64,000 nucleotides of DNA from Pedobacter hiemivivus (GCF_004331685.1 NZ_SJSM01000010.1:62001-126000); one strand, 5' to 3'. Shown: positions 1 through 8,029, numbered from the stretch's first letter. Notes: a model not told the origin generated them from the letters alone. Translations and numbers: made by a program.

Positions 1-22
1 AAATATACGTATTGAAAGTTTT

Positions 23-55
23 CATTAGAAGCAGAATAGTATTCCGCTTCTAATG
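23..55. terminator. Perfect-arm palindrome, probable terminator
   Basis: Two 10-base arms (23-32 and 46-55) are exact reverse complements and enclose a second 5-bp inverted repeat (34-38 with 40-44), giving an almost unbroken 33-base hairpin. It lies 30 bases beyond the stop of the minus-strand gene ending at 85 and is followed on the plus strand by a short T run. It most likely ends transcription from one or both sides. The upstream gene is outside the window. Confidence 0.55.
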
Positions 56-84
56 AATTTTGTGATCTAAAGTCTTTGATTATC

Positions 85-462
85 CTATTGCTCGTCATCT
101 GATAAGACGTTTGATTGCACCCAATAATCTTTGCTCTTTCTATAGGACTCATTTATGATCTCGCTGTAATGACTGCAATTAAACGACGCATTTAATAAGT
201 CCCCCACTCTCAAACCAAAAAACACTTCTAACATTCTAACGGTACAATAGGGAATGTCCATTTTAGAATCGATTGGGATTTTTGCGTAATTCCAGAAAGT
301 GTTTATTGATTTTCCCAAATAATCTGGCATCGACCTAACCACAATTCTATATTCATAAACGGTCAGTCTTTCCAGACATTCTTGGATTTTGTACTTAAGC
401 ATTTCGTTACCGGGCTTCCCAGAGAAATGCAATTCGGCAGGTTCATGGTTCATATTTCTCAT
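85..462 (-). CDS. Small hypothetical protein, possibly XRE-like DNA-binding
   Basis: 125 residues, no recognised family by eye. The central part reads like a degenerate helix-turn-helix of the Cro/C1 class found on Bacteroidota mobile elements: a helix ending SMPDYLG, a recognition-like stretch SINTFWNYAKI, then a region with DIPYCTVRMLEVFF and GDLLN, a common ending of such domains. No signal peptide or membrane segment. It is divergent from another HTH gene at 835, with a strongly folded intergenic region between them, which fits a pair of regulators sharing a control region. The start at 462 is the first ATG; another ATG lies three codons inside. The HTH call is inference. Confidence 0.55.
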   Translation of the reverse strand: MRNMNHEPAELHFSGKPGNEMLKYKIQECLERLTVYEYRIVVRSMPDYLGKSINTFWNYAKIPIDSKMDIPYCTVRMLEVFFGLRVGDLLNASFNCSHYSEIINESYRKSKDYWVQSNVLSDDEQ

Positions 463-507
463 TTAGTTAGTTAAAAACCTAAAATGAGTCCTGGAGAGTA
501 GATTGAT

Positions 508-668
508 AAATTTGGGATCTGCCCGCCGTGGCAATAAAGTTTCTGAAGCCTTACGTTAACACAGCCGCAGCAGACCCCAAATCTATCGTGACATACAAAT
601 ATAGTATATCTACATATAGATTGGGTTAACCTGCTGTCTTGCGTTAACGGCTTCAGAAAGTTTGCCGC
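508..668. repeat. Nested and competing inverted repeats between divergent regulators
   Basis: This stretch fills most of the 372-base gap between the genes at 85-462 and 835-1098. Segment 570-584 is complementary (13 of 15) to 508-522, and the larger segment 531-586 is also imperfectly complementary to 616-668, including an exact 11-base block (541-550 region with 649-659). The two foldings are mutually exclusive. Three GTTAAC palindromes lie at 555-560, 625-630 and 643-648. It could be an operator array, an attenuator-like leader or a relic recombination site. The rest of the gap (669-834) is AT-rich and shows nothing else I can name. Confidence 0.5.
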
Positions 669-834
669 AAGACTCTTAATAATTGTTTTGTTTTATTTTG
701 TCAAATCATTGATTTATTTATAAAATTTCATGCTCTAAGATATAAAATAATATATTATTCTCCTAATTAAGAGTGGGCTAATTAAGAGTAATAAATGAAT
801 TGTATTTTTTCCAGTTTAGGGATAGATAAAAAAA

Positions 835-1098
835 ATGGCTGGGATTAAGAAAAAGGCGGAAATACCTCTAGATATTAAAAAGATTGGATTGCGATTGAGA
901 CAACTGCGAAAAGAAAAAGGATTCAGCAACTCGGACGAGTTTGCTTACGAATATCAGTTAAATCGATCGCAATATGGGAAGTATGAGGCTGGTTCTGAAG
1001 ACTTAAGGCTAAGCTCGTTAGTTAAGATCTTAGAAAAATTAGAAATCGGGTTAAGCGATTTTTTTAATGAAGATTACGACAATATCAAATTACTATAG
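835..1098 (+). CDS. XRE-family helix-turn-helix regulator
   Basis: 87-residue single-domain DNA-binding protein. The canonical XRE layout is visible: helix 1 GLRLRQLRKEKGF, a slightly extended turn, recognition region LNRSQYGKYEAG at about residues 42-53, and a terminal LEIGLSDFF motif. It is likely a local regulator or the antitoxin-type partner of a neighbouring element. It is divergent from 85-462 and converges with the ShosTA-like pair (66 bases between stops), so it is not in an operon with that pair. No effector domain is present. Confidence 0.85.
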   Translation: MAGIKKKAEIPLDIKKIGLRLRQLRKEKGFSNSDEFAYEYQLNRSQYGKYEAGSEDLRLSSLVKILEKLEIGLSDFFNEDYDNIKLL

Positions 1099-1163
1099 AA
1101 CATTAAGAACTGAGATTGTTTTTCGGATTTGTGTATTATTTTCATCGACCAGTTGATGCCAGG

Positions 1164-1856
1164 CTAAAAGTCTAGCCAGTCTTCGTCCATAAAATCATCG
1201 AATTCAAACGGATCAGGCTGCGCCCAGAAGGTGCGGGAAATAAAGATGCCATAGACGGAAACATCGGGGAATCTCTGCTTGATGGCATTCTTGCAAGCGA
1301 GGTAATGTCCACCGGAAGTGAGTACATCATCAAAAAGGATTACCGAATCCCTTATTCCTTCAGCTAGTTGCTCATCAATGGTCATATTCGCCTGGATTTC
1401 TGCTGGCGAAGGCCGATCATTTGGATTCTCATGTGCTGATCGTATATTTTCAATATTCAACAAAAGTTCGCGAATATCTGCACCCCCCTGAAAACTTTTA
1501 CTGAGTAGTTGCAGCATGCGATCATCATATTCTGAGTCTGCTCTACATTTTGATGGAGGAATTGGAACCAGAGTGACAGTGCCTACGGAAACTTGCGGAA
1601 CTATAGAGTTTATGAACAACTGTGTCAATTTCTGTATCGCCTCACCCTTATACTTCCACTGGTAGGTGGTTCTTGTGGACATTTTCTTTTTGAAGTTGAT
1701 GATCAGCTGCTTTTCTTGGTTTTCAAAGCCATCTTCCTTCTTATACTCCATCAGGTAGTAACAGTTGTCATCGGCATTCAGGTGATAATGCTTTTCGATG
1801 GTCAGTTCGTCGATTTTGATCAGACGATATTTATCCTGTAGCAACTTCTTTACCAC
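1164..1856 (-). CDS. shosT: Phosphoribosyltransferase-like protein, ShosT-like
   Basis: 230 residues. The C-terminal half carries the type I phosphoribosyltransferase PRPP loop VILFDDVLTSGG at residues 172-183, preceded by a VTLVPIPPSK strand as in ComF-like enzymes. The N-terminal ~75 residues are not recognised. The C-terminus is acidic and aromatic. It starts 2 bases after the stop of the DprA-like gene upstream, so the two are one transcript. A DprA-like gene paired with a PRTase-like gene is the layout of ShosTA, an anti-phage toxin-antitoxin system in which the PRTase is the toxin and the DprA-like protein the antitoxin. Competence-type ComF is the alternative, but ComF normally has zinc-binding cysteines at its N-terminus and none are seen here. 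Confidence 0.7.
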   Translation of the reverse strand: MVKKLLQDKYRLIKIDELTIEKHYHLNADDNCYYLMEYKKEDGFENQEKQLIINFKKKMSTRTTYQWKYKGEAIQKLTQLFINSIVPQVSVGTVTLVPIPPSKCRADSEYDDRMLQLLSKSFQGGADIRELLLNIENIRSAHENPNDRPSPAEIQANMTIDEQLAEGIRDSVILFDDVLTSGGHYLACKNAIKQRFPDVSVYGIFISRTFWAQPDPFEFDDFMDEDWLDF

Positions 1857-1858
1857 GG

Positions 1859-2755
1859 TCAGTCCTTAACGTTTAACCTTCCAATTATGTCCTCATATTC
1901 CTTCACCCGGATAGCACCAAGTTGTTCAAATTTTGCAGGCCAGCTGATGTTTGGATTTTGAAAACAACTATCCAATATAAACAGTTTACGGTGTTGCTGG
2001 AGCGCTGCTTTGGCCTGAATCAGCGTTCCGGAGGTATCGCTAGCTTCAATAATTACCGTAGCTTCAGTGAGTGCAGACATAGTCTTGTTCCTTTCGGGAA
2101 AGAACAGCTTATTACCGAAAGGTGACTGTTTGCTATATCTAACGAAAGGAACTTGGCTGATCAATAAGTGATGATGAGCAATAAAGTTTTGAAGTTTGGA
2201 GTTTTCCTTTGGATAGTATGTGTTCAGCGGCGTTCCCAATACAGCGATCGTCCGCCCTTTCTGTAGAATGGCTGTCTTGTGGGCAACCGCATCGATTCCT
2301 TTGGCAAGTCCTGAAACGATCGTAAAATTATCTTTTACTAAAAGCTTAGTGATCTTTTCTGCGCGTTTGACACCATTATCAGAAGGATTGCGAGAGCCAA
2401 CGATAGCCACACCCCGAGTTTGCAGGTACTCAAGGTTTCCTGCATAATATAAAATTTCAACCTGTTCCTGCGCATCCTTAAGTCCCGTAGGGTAGTCAAA
2501 AGTCTCGTTGATCAGAATATTTGCCTTGTAATCGACTTTGCTGTCCTGTATTAATTTTTTTAGTTCCGGATAAAGTCCCTTATAAAATTCTTCATGAATA
2601 AGTTCCGAAGGGAGTCTGCCTGGATTTTGCCTAAAGAGATTGGCAATAGTCTTAAAGCTCGCTTTACTCTCTAGCCACAACGCTTCATATGCAGCTATCT
2701 CCTTAAAAGGGATAATTGCGGACGAGAATGCGTTATCTATTGCTGTTTTGAACAT
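1859..2755 (-). CDS. shosA: DprA-like Rossmann-fold protein, ShosA-like
   Basis: 298 residues. The DprA/Smf signature is clear: VAIVGSRNPS at 116-125, VSGLAKGID at 147-155, then a TIAVLGTPLNTYYP strand. This fold binds single-stranded DNA and RecA in true DprA. The protein lacks the usual C-terminal winged-helix extension and has an unfamiliar N-terminal ~100 residues, unlike the chromosomal competence protein. Its gene is first in a two-gene operon with the PRTase-like gene 2 bases downstream. As ShosA it would be the antitoxin or sensor. An operator-like motif at 2825-2840 lies 70 bases upstream, and a perfect ATTAGCTAAT palindrome sits at 2790-2799. Confidence 0.75.
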   Translation of the reverse strand: MFKTAIDNAFSSAIIPFKEIAAYEALWLESKASFKTIANLFRQNPGRLPSELIHEEFYKGLYPELKKLIQDSKVDYKANILINETFDYPTGLKDAQEQVEILYYAGNLEYLQTRGVAIVGSRNPSDNGVKRAEKITKLLVKDNFTIVSGLAKGIDAVAHKTAILQKGRTIAVLGTPLNTYYPKENSKLQNFIAHHHLLISQVPFVRYSKQSPFGNKLFFPERNKTMSALTEATVIIEASDTSGTLIQAKAALQQHRKLFILDSCFQNPNISWPAKFEQLGAIRVKEYEDIIGRLNVKD

Positions 2756-2824
2756 AAACGATGTTGTTGTTTACTATATAACGATGAATATTAGCTAATG
2801 TTTTATTAATAACAAACGCAATTT

Positions 2825-2840
2825 ACTAAAAATATTAGCA
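2825..2840. promoter_or_regulatory. Operator-like motif ACTAA-N5-TTAGCA (copy 1)
   Basis: The 16-base block is a near-palindrome (ACTAA against TTAGC/T) in the divergent region between the shosA-like gene and the SRAP operon. The same block with the same 5-base spacer lies upstream of imuA at 5704-5719; counting flanks, 18 of 23 bases agree. On the minus strand a TGCGTTTG sequence (2813-2820), one base off the Bacteroidota -7 consensus TAnnTTTG, follows four bases later. An SOS-type repressor site is a reasonable inference because SRAP and imuAB-dnaE2 genes are typically damage-induced. Confidence 0.45.
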
Positions 2841-2960
2841 ATATCAAATATATATCAAAGCTAGTTAATAATTTGGATTAACAATAATTCCTTTTCTGTA
2901 GGGTATCCATCATTGTTATCAAAGTCTTCTGATGATTTATTTTTTTTTGTAAATTTAGGT

Positions 2961-3209
2961 ATGAGGGAACTAGAACCACCGTTTAATCTGCATTTGGAAG
3001 GCAATATGATTCGCATTGCTGAACATGAAGTGCAGGGTAAAAGAGTGTTTCATGTAGATTTCAAGAATGAGAAAAAGCCGCTTGTAATTACTGTAGGTAT
3101 AGGTCTTAAAGATCTTAAGTTCTGGACTTCAGTTCCTCAGGGCAGGCAAGCCGAAGCTGAGCAAATAGGTAAATTAATTGCGGAGTACATCCGCGGAAAA
3201 AACAAATAA
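2961..3209 (+). CDS. Small hypothetical protein in SRAP operon
   Basis: 82 residues from the ATG at 2961; an in-frame ATG at 2913 would add 16 residues beginning in a T-rich stretch that looks non-coding, so the later start is preferred. The protein reads as a compact alpha/beta domain: several beta strands (FNLHLEGNMIRIAEHEV, RVFHVDF, LVITVGIGL) and a C-terminal charged helix. No signal peptide or known motif. It ends 2 bases before the SRAP gene and is surely cotranscribed with it, suggesting a role in the same DNA-damage response. Function unknown. Confidence 0.65.
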   Translation: MRELEPPFNLHLEGNMIRIAEHEVQGKRVFHVDFKNEKKPLVITVGIGLKDLKFWTSVPQGRQAEAEQIGKLIAEYIRGKNK

Positions 3210-3211
3210 TT

Positions 3212-4036
3212 ATGTGCTATTACAACGGACAAAGAGTAACCAGGGCAGAATTTATTCAATTAAAGCAATTGGAAAAAGCTGTAAAAGATTACGATTTTTT
3301 AGATACGGGTGTGCACAATGGTTTTAACTATGCACCATGTGCTATTATCGTGCCTACAGACGACCGCCGGGATTTTGAAATCCAGCAGGCAGAATGGGGA
3401 TATATTCCAGGATATGCAAAGGATCGGGCAGAAGCAAAATTATTCCGTTTAAAATACACAACGCTGAATTTTAAAGGCGAAAACCTATTTAAAAAGGAAG
3501 ATGGAAAAAAGTCTATGTGGGCCGAAGCCGGTCGTCAGCACCGCTGTCTGGTTCTGTCTACCGGGCTGGTAGAATCCATGCACATGCCTACTTATGGCAA
3601 GAAGGGTCAACTGCTTAAAGCTACTGAGAAAATCCCCTATCAGGTTGGCGTAACTGGTAAAGAATATTTTTGGTTTGCTGGTGTTTATAATGACTGGTTT
3701 GATAAAGACGCAGGGCAATGGGTAAGGACTGTTGCATTTGCGACTACAGCAGCGAATCTGATCATGCAGCAAATTCATAATTCTAAAAAGCGCATGCCCA
3801 CAATATTGACTGATGACCTTGCCTGGGAATGGTTAATGGAGGAGCCGACCGAGGAGCGTCTGACAGAGATCGCGTTGACCCAAATACCGTCGAAATTAAT
3901 GGAAGCCTGTACGATAGATAAAGATTACCGCTTTGCTGGAGAAGCAACACCTGTGGAGTATCCAGGACATCCAGCTCTGGACTTAACTTATGTAGATCAG
4001 GAAAAACTCGACTTTGATTACTGGCGCGTTGCTTAG
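3212..4036 (+). CDS. SRAP-domain protein (HMCES/YedK family)
   Basis: 274 residues. SRAP proteins form a covalent DNA-protein crosslink with abasic sites in single-stranded DNA through the alpha-amino group and thiol of Cys2. Cys2 is present (MCYYNG). Other conserved elements are FNYAPCAIIVPTD (38-50), WGYIPGYAK (62-70), TLNFKGENLF (84-93), Glu121 in STGLVES and His189 in QQIHNSKKRMP. The family is called SOS response-associated peptidase because of its genomic neighbourhoods. Here it lies next to an error-prone polymerase cassette and behind a possible shared damage operator. Its stop overlaps that of the converging gene 4033-4287 by four bases. Confident call. Confidence 0.93.
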   Translation: MCYYNGQRVTRAEFIQLKQLEKAVKDYDFLDTGVHNGFNYAPCAIIVPTDDRRDFEIQQAEWGYIPGYAKDRAEAKLFRLKYTTLNFKGENLFKKEDGKKSMWAEAGRQHRCLVLSTGLVESMHMPTYGKKGQLLKATEKIPYQVGVTGKEYFWFAGVYNDWFDKDAGQWVRTVAFATTAANLIMQQIHNSKKRMPTILTDDLAWEWLMEEPTEERLTEIALTQIPSKLMEACTIDKDYRFAGEATPVEYPGHPALDLTYVDQEKLDFDYWRVA

Positions 4037-4287
4037 GCGTAGTGTCTATCAATTGCTGCACCTATTGCATCTACTTGCTCTTCATCCATATTGCCTTCTA
4101 CTAGTTTCCAGCAATTTCCGGCATCCGGGCGAAGCGTGCCTATTATTTCCTTGTCCCGTGTTACTTTGAAATTCGTCACATGTTCTGGTGTACTTCCATC
4201 ATCAAAAGCAGTGATCGTAAATGTTAAAGGCTCAAGTCCTTGATTGATTTTTACAGCTATCTCGAATATTTCCTCTTCGTCCTGCAT
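4033..4287 (-). CDS. Small acidic hypothetical protein
   Basis: 84 residues, rich in Glu and Asp. It shows a beta pattern (FEIAVKINQG, LTFTITAFDDG, FKVTRDKEIIGTLR) and a C-terminal helix with DEEQVDAIGAAIDRHY. No signal peptide, membrane segment or recognised motif. It converges with the SRAP gene, sharing four bases at the stops, and is separated from the DUF3800 gene by 165 bases. A gene of similar acidic character and ending sits at 40502-40765, but I see no convincing homology between them. Function unknown. Confidence 0.6.
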   Translation of the reverse strand: MQDEEEIFEIAVKINQGLEPLTFTITAFDDGSTPEHVTNFKVTRDKEIIGTLRPDAGNCWKLVEGNMDEEQVDAIGAAIDRHYA

Positions 4288-4452
4288 CCTTGTATATTTT
4301 AGTTTTTAGTATAACAGTTAAGAAAAGAAATTGTTAGCCATAAATGCAGCATTCAAAGAAAAGTAAAACTACTTCGATCTGGTGGTGTTTGCCTAACGTG
4401 CTCAAATGACAACCTGATTCTCAACGATATACAGAACGTTATAGTAGATAAG

Positions 4453-5553
4453 TTATTTCCTAAGCATCTTCAGCATGTGTTCACAGAAAAGTTTGGCTGC
4501 ATTTTCCGCATCCACCTTTGAGAATTCGATTAACCTGCTCAGTGCCATAATCCCAAAGTCAAAATTCGGGGTGCCGGGCTGAATATATAAATGCGGCTGT
4601 GGAGTTACACATCTTGACCCAGTTCGTCTGATAATCTCCTGAATCTTTGGATACAGCTTCTTGCAAAATTCGTCTTCAGGATGTTTCAGAGCATAATATA
4701 CTGAACTCGCAAAAATATCTGCCAATTGAATACCTGAATTACCTTTGGAGGATTCTACACGAATAGGAGAACCTAACTTGAAGTTCACAGGGATTTCTCC
4801 ATCTCCTAAAGGATCCCAAAAGCGAACATTCTGATTTGGCTGGAATACCGCATGGTTCTGAGTTACATGCTTTAATGCATATGAAGAGTCGCATATCACT
4901 TCCAATTCGCCCACCACCTGATTCCAGGAGATAAGCAGATCGTAGAGTGCAGACTGCGCCAGATCCAATATCCAAGGCTCCACTTCCCCGCCAACTTGAA
5001 TATCCTCAATGATAGTATTTTTATGTAATTCTGCAAATTCACAGATTTGGCCGACCAGCCCATCGGTTGGCTGCCCGGACTTCAAAACATGGAACAATCC
5101 TTGGAAGTTTTCGCCTTTAAGAAAACCCTGAAACGCTTTAAAAATTTGCTCTGCTGACTTGTGATTCAGCATCAACCCCTCAAAAACAATTCCCGCGATA
5201 AACCGGTGAAAGTTTGCTCTATAGAAAACAACGTTATTGTAAGAAATTGCGGGCTCAAAGATATATTCGAAGAATTTACAAGCAAGTGCATACTTCTTAT
5301 GGTAGTAGACAATTCGTACCTGTTCACCATAGCGTTCAAACAATTCAAGAACTGCGCCTTGACTTTTCTTGTTTCTAACTATATTGATACCCTTTGGCTC
5401 TTTTCCCTGCAAACGATATTTGACTTTGAGGTGTTCTATCATTTGATCCGCATCATGTCGATCAATATTTAATGCAGCATAGACGAAATAGGGTTGTTCT
5501 TCCTGGAGCAAATCATTTCCGTTGTAACCTGCTTCATCACAAAAAATTGGCAT
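4453..5553 (-). CDS. DUF3800 domain protein
   Basis: 366 residues. The N-terminus IFCDEAGYNG and the late motif SGIQLADIFASSVYYA (around 275-290) are hallmarks of DUF3800, a family with an RNase H-like core whose conserved acidic residues (Asp6, Glu7 and the Asp of QLADI) probably bind metal. DUF3800 genes are frequent in defence islands and mobile elements, but their reaction is not established. The gene is transcribed alone, divergent from imuA with a 224-base gap that holds the second operator-like motif. No signal peptide. Nuclease activity is inference only. Confidence 0.8.
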   Translation of the reverse strand: MPIFCDEAGYNGNDLLQEEQPYFVYAALNIDRHDADQMIEHLKVKYRLQGKEPKGINIVRNKKSQGAVLELFERYGEQVRIVYYHKKYALACKFFEYIFEPAISYNNVVFYRANFHRFIAGIVFEGLMLNHKSAEQIFKAFQGFLKGENFQGLFHVLKSGQPTDGLVGQICEFAELHKNTIIEDIQVGGEVEPWILDLAQSALYDLLISWNQVVGELEVICDSSYALKHVTQNHAVFQPNQNVRFWDPLGDGEIPVNFKLGSPIRVESSKGNSGIQLADIFASSVYYALKHPEDEFCKKLYPKIQEIIRRTGSRCVTPQPHLYIQPGTPNFDFGIMALSRLIEFSKVDAENAAKLFCEHMLKMLRK

Positions 5554-5703
5554 ATAGTATCAAGTTAAATTACTGCAATTTATAAATCCAAACAGTATAG
5601 TTAGTATTAGGTCTTATTATCGGCAAATTTACTACTCATATAGAAGATACGTTCAAAAAACCTTATTAACGAAAATCAAATCTTTTTCAACATTCCCCAA
5701 ATT

Positions 5704-5719
5704 ACTAACATTTTTAGCA
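5704..5719. promoter_or_regulatory. Operator-like motif ACTAA-N5-TTAGCA (copy 2)
   Basis: This is the second copy of the 16-base near-palindrome seen at 2825-2840, here 58 bases before the imuA start. It lies directly against a TATATTTG element at 5721-5728, so a bound protein would cover the promoter. That placement fits a repressor site. A longer imperfect inverted repeat, TTTAGCA (5713-5719) with TGCTAAA (5757-5763), brackets the presumed transcription start. Confidence 0.5.
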
Positions 5720-5720
5720 T

Positions 5721-5728
5721 TATATTTG
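5721..5728 (+). promoter_or_regulatory. Candidate -7 element of the imuA promoter
   Basis: TATATTTG matches the Bacteroidota -7 consensus TAnnTTTG exactly. It lies 49 bases before the imuA ATG and directly after the operator-like motif. I see no convincing -33 TTG at the expected distance, so the assignment depends on the -7 match and position. Confidence 0.4.
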
Positions 5729-5777
5729 TTAAATCATTTTAATAACTAATAAAATGTGCTAAAGTAGGGAGGGAAAA

Positions 5778-6515
5778 ATGAACGCGAATAAGGAACTAAT
5801 TCACAAACTTAAACAGGATATTCTTCTCTGGCAAGGCTTTAAGCCTCATGCTGCAGGTAAAGCCGAGTATGTCGGGCTTGGTGAGATTGAGCAAGCGTTT
5901 CCTGGCGGCGTATTTCCCAAGCGAGCTATTCATGAGTTTATCGCCATTTTACCGGAAGATTCAGCAGCCAGTGATGGTTTTATCGCCGGTTTATTGGCCA
6001 TCCTAATGCAGGATGGTGCAGCTTGTGTCTGGGTCAGTACTTCTCGCAGGCTATTTCCTGCTTCTTTAAGTATGTTCAATGTCGAGCCTGAGCGCATCAT
6101 TTTTATAGACGTTAAAACTGAAAAGGATGTGCTCTGGATTACCGAGGAAGCACTGAAGTGTGAGGGATTGGCTGCAGTAGTGGCTGAAGTAAATAATTTG
6201 AGTTTGATAGAGTCCAGGCGGTTGCAATTGGCGGTTGAAGAAAGTGGGGTCACTGGTTTCATCCTGCGAAAGGACGCGAGTAAGGCCGCGAGTACTGTGG
6301 CCACTGCCAGGTGGAGGATTAGTCCTTTGCCGAGCGAAAACGAGGGTGGCATGCCGGGTTTAGGATTTCCGAGATGGCAGGTTGATTTGTTAAAAGTACG
6401 AAACGGAAATCCGGGAAGCTGGGTGATGGAATGGGCTGGAGAAAGTTTTGAAGAAGTTAAGAAGGTAGCTGAAAGATTGGGTTGGTCTGAAAGGGAGGAC
6501 AGGCAAATTGGATAG
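5778..6515 (+). CDS. imuA: ImuA-like RecA-fold protein of the mutasome
   Basis: 245 residues. The N-terminal pattern LGEIEQAFPGGVFPKRAIHEF is the ImuA version of the RecA/SulA-like fold, in which the Walker A loop is degenerate; it is followed by an ACVWVSTSRRLFP strand and an IIFIDVKTEKDVLW segment. ImuA links RecA to ImuB in the damage-induced mutasome that performs translesion synthesis with DnaE2. A purine-rich GGGAGGG lies 7 bases before the ATG, one of the few plausible Shine-Dalgarno sites in the window. The stop is 5 bases before imuB, so imuA, imuB and dnaE2 form one operon. The assignment is firm because of the operon. Confidence 0.9.
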   Translation: MNANKELIHKLKQDILLWQGFKPHAAGKAEYVGLGEIEQAFPGGVFPKRAIHEFIAILPEDSAASDGFIAGLLAILMQDGAACVWVSTSRRLFPASLSMFNVEPERIIFIDVKTEKDVLWITEEALKCEGLAAVVAEVNNLSLIESRRLQLAVEESGVTGFILRKDASKAASTVATARWRISPLPSENEGGMPGLGFPRWQVDLLKVRNGNPGSWVMEWAGESFEEVKKVAERLGWSEREDRQIG

Positions 6516-6520
6516 AAGTT

Positions 6521-8029
6521 ATGCAAAGGCGTTTTGTTTCCATATGGTTCCGCCAGCTACTCGCTGACTGGCAGCTTATCCGCCGCCCGGAACTCTGTGA
6601 GGTGCCTTTTGTTTTTGCAGCACCTGATCATGGGCGCATGATGATCACCGCGGTCAGTCCACTTGCTGCGGAATTTGGCGTTGAGCCAGGTATGCGGGCA
6701 GCTGATGCTAAGGCTATTTGTCCCGGCTTGGAAGTCTTAGATGATAAGCCCAGTCGCCCCCGCAATCTGCTCCGCGGTTTGGGAGAGTGGTGTGTCCGTT
6801 ATTCCCCAATTGTTGCTATTGATGAATTTGACATGGATGGCCTACTGCTGGATATCAGTGGGTGCGCACATCTTTGGGGTGGAGAAAGGGAGTATTTAAA
6901 AGAGATTGTTTCCCGGTTAAAAAGCAAGGGATATACCGTTCGGGTAGCGATTGCTGACACACCTGGTGCTGCCTGGGCAGTTTCCCATTTTGGTAAAATA
7001 ACGCCGTTGATCCCTGCGGGCGGACATAGAGAAGCCCTACTTTCTTTGGCACCAGAGGCTTTGCGGTTAGACGCTGTGATATTGGCTAAACTGCGCAAAC
7101 TCGGCTTTTATCAGATTAAAAGCTTTATTGGGATGCCTCGTTCTGTACTACGCAGGCGTTTTGGGGAAGAATTCTTATTGCGGCTTGCGCAGGCACTGGG
7201 GACGGAAGAGGAAATATTGGTGCCTTTGCAGGTTCCGGTTCCTTTTCAGGAGCGGCTATCTTGCCTAGAGCCGATCAAAACCCGGACGGGGATTGAAATC
7301 GCCATTACCAAAATGCTGGAAAGCTTATGCAAACGCATGCAGACTGAAGGTAAGGGGTTGCGTACCGGTGTGCTGACGGGTTACCGGATTGATGGCAAAG
7401 TGGTTCAGGTTGCTATAGGAACCAGCGGTGCCACGCACAACGTCAGTCATTTGTTTAAGCTTTTCCAGTTAAAGATCGATCAAATCAAGCCTGCCCTTGG
7501 CATAGAGTTGTTTGTCATTGACGCGCCAAAGGTCGATGATGTGGAGGTTCCACAAGAAGAAATGTGGACTGCTAAACCGGGGCTGGATGATCAGAGTGTC
7601 ATCAGGTTCCTGGATAGGGTTGCAGGAAAAGTTGGTGCCGAGATGATCCACCGATATTTACCTGCAACCCGCTACTGGCCTGAACGTGCAGTTTTGCGTG
7701 CGGGATCAATTACAGAAAAGCCTGCATCTGATTGGAGGGTAGAGAAACCGCGCCCAACTGAATTGCTGAAACGACCTGCCCCTATCGAAGTGATGGCGCT
7801 GATCCCGGATCATCCGCCTAAGTTTTTTATCTATAAAGGGCATAGGCATCAGGTCATCAAAGCAGACGGGCCGGAGCGGATAGAACGGGAATGGTGGCTG
7901 GATACTGGGGAACACCGTGATTACTACCAGGTAGAGGATGATCAAGGTCGGCGATACTGGCTATTTCGATCAGGTCACTATGGCGGGGATCAGAAATTCC
8001 AGTGGTTTATTCATGGATTTTTTGCTTAA
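6521..8029 (+). CDS. imuB: ImuB-like Y-family polymerase homologue
   Basis: 502 residues, Y-family fold. The first catalytic aspartate motif of active Y polymerases (DMDxFF type near residue 8) is replaced by VSIWFRQLLADW, as expected for catalytically dead ImuB, although an IDEFDMDG sequence at about residue 100 keeps acidic residues in the second motif. LLLDISGCAHLWGG is typical of ImuB. The palm and finger regions are followed by a little-finger domain and a C-terminal region (about 420-500) with many aromatic residues and RYWLFRSGHY near the end. In known systems ImuB bridges the sliding clamp and DnaE2. It sits 5 bases after imuA and 11 bases before dnaE2. Confidence 0.9.
   Translation: MQRRFVSIWFRQLLADWQLIRRPELCEVPFVFAAPDHGRMMITAVSPLAAEFGVEPGMRAADAKAICPGLEVLDDKPSRPRNLLRGLGEWCVRYSPIVAIDEFDMDGLLLDISGCAHLWGGEREYLKEIVSRLKSKGYTVRVAIADTPGAAWAVSHFGKITPLIPAGGHREALLSLAPEALRLDAVILAKLRKLGFYQIKSFIGMPRSVLRRRFGEEFLLRLAQALGTEEEILVPLQVPVPFQERLSCLEPIKTRTGIEIAITKMLESLCKRMQTEGKGLRTGVLTGYRIDGKVVQVAIGTSGATHNVSHLFKLFQLKIDQIKPALGIELFVIDAPKVDDVEVPQEEMWTAKPGLDDQSVIRFLDRVAGKVGAEMIHRYLPATRYWPERAVLRAGSITEKPASDWRVEKPRPTELLKRPAPIEVMALIPDHPPKFFIYKGHRHQVIKADGPERIEREWWLDTGEHRDYYQVEDDQGRRYWLFRSGHYGGDQKFQWFIHGFFA

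Noticed and set aside
508..668. Retron msr-msd or integron attC site
   Set aside because: No reverse transcriptase or integron integrase is in the window, and the arms lack the attC core pair; only the foldability is supported.
1164..2755. Housekeeping competence genes comF and dprA
   Set aside because: The PRTase lacks the ComF zinc cysteines, the DprA-like protein lacks the usual C-terminal domain, and the 2-base coupled order with a toxin-type partner fits ShosTA better; a chromosomal dprA elsewhere cannot be checked.
5930..6526. 198-codon minus-strand frame opposite imuA
   Set aside because: Shadow of the imuA reading frame; imuA has recognisable domains and operon structure, the shadow none.
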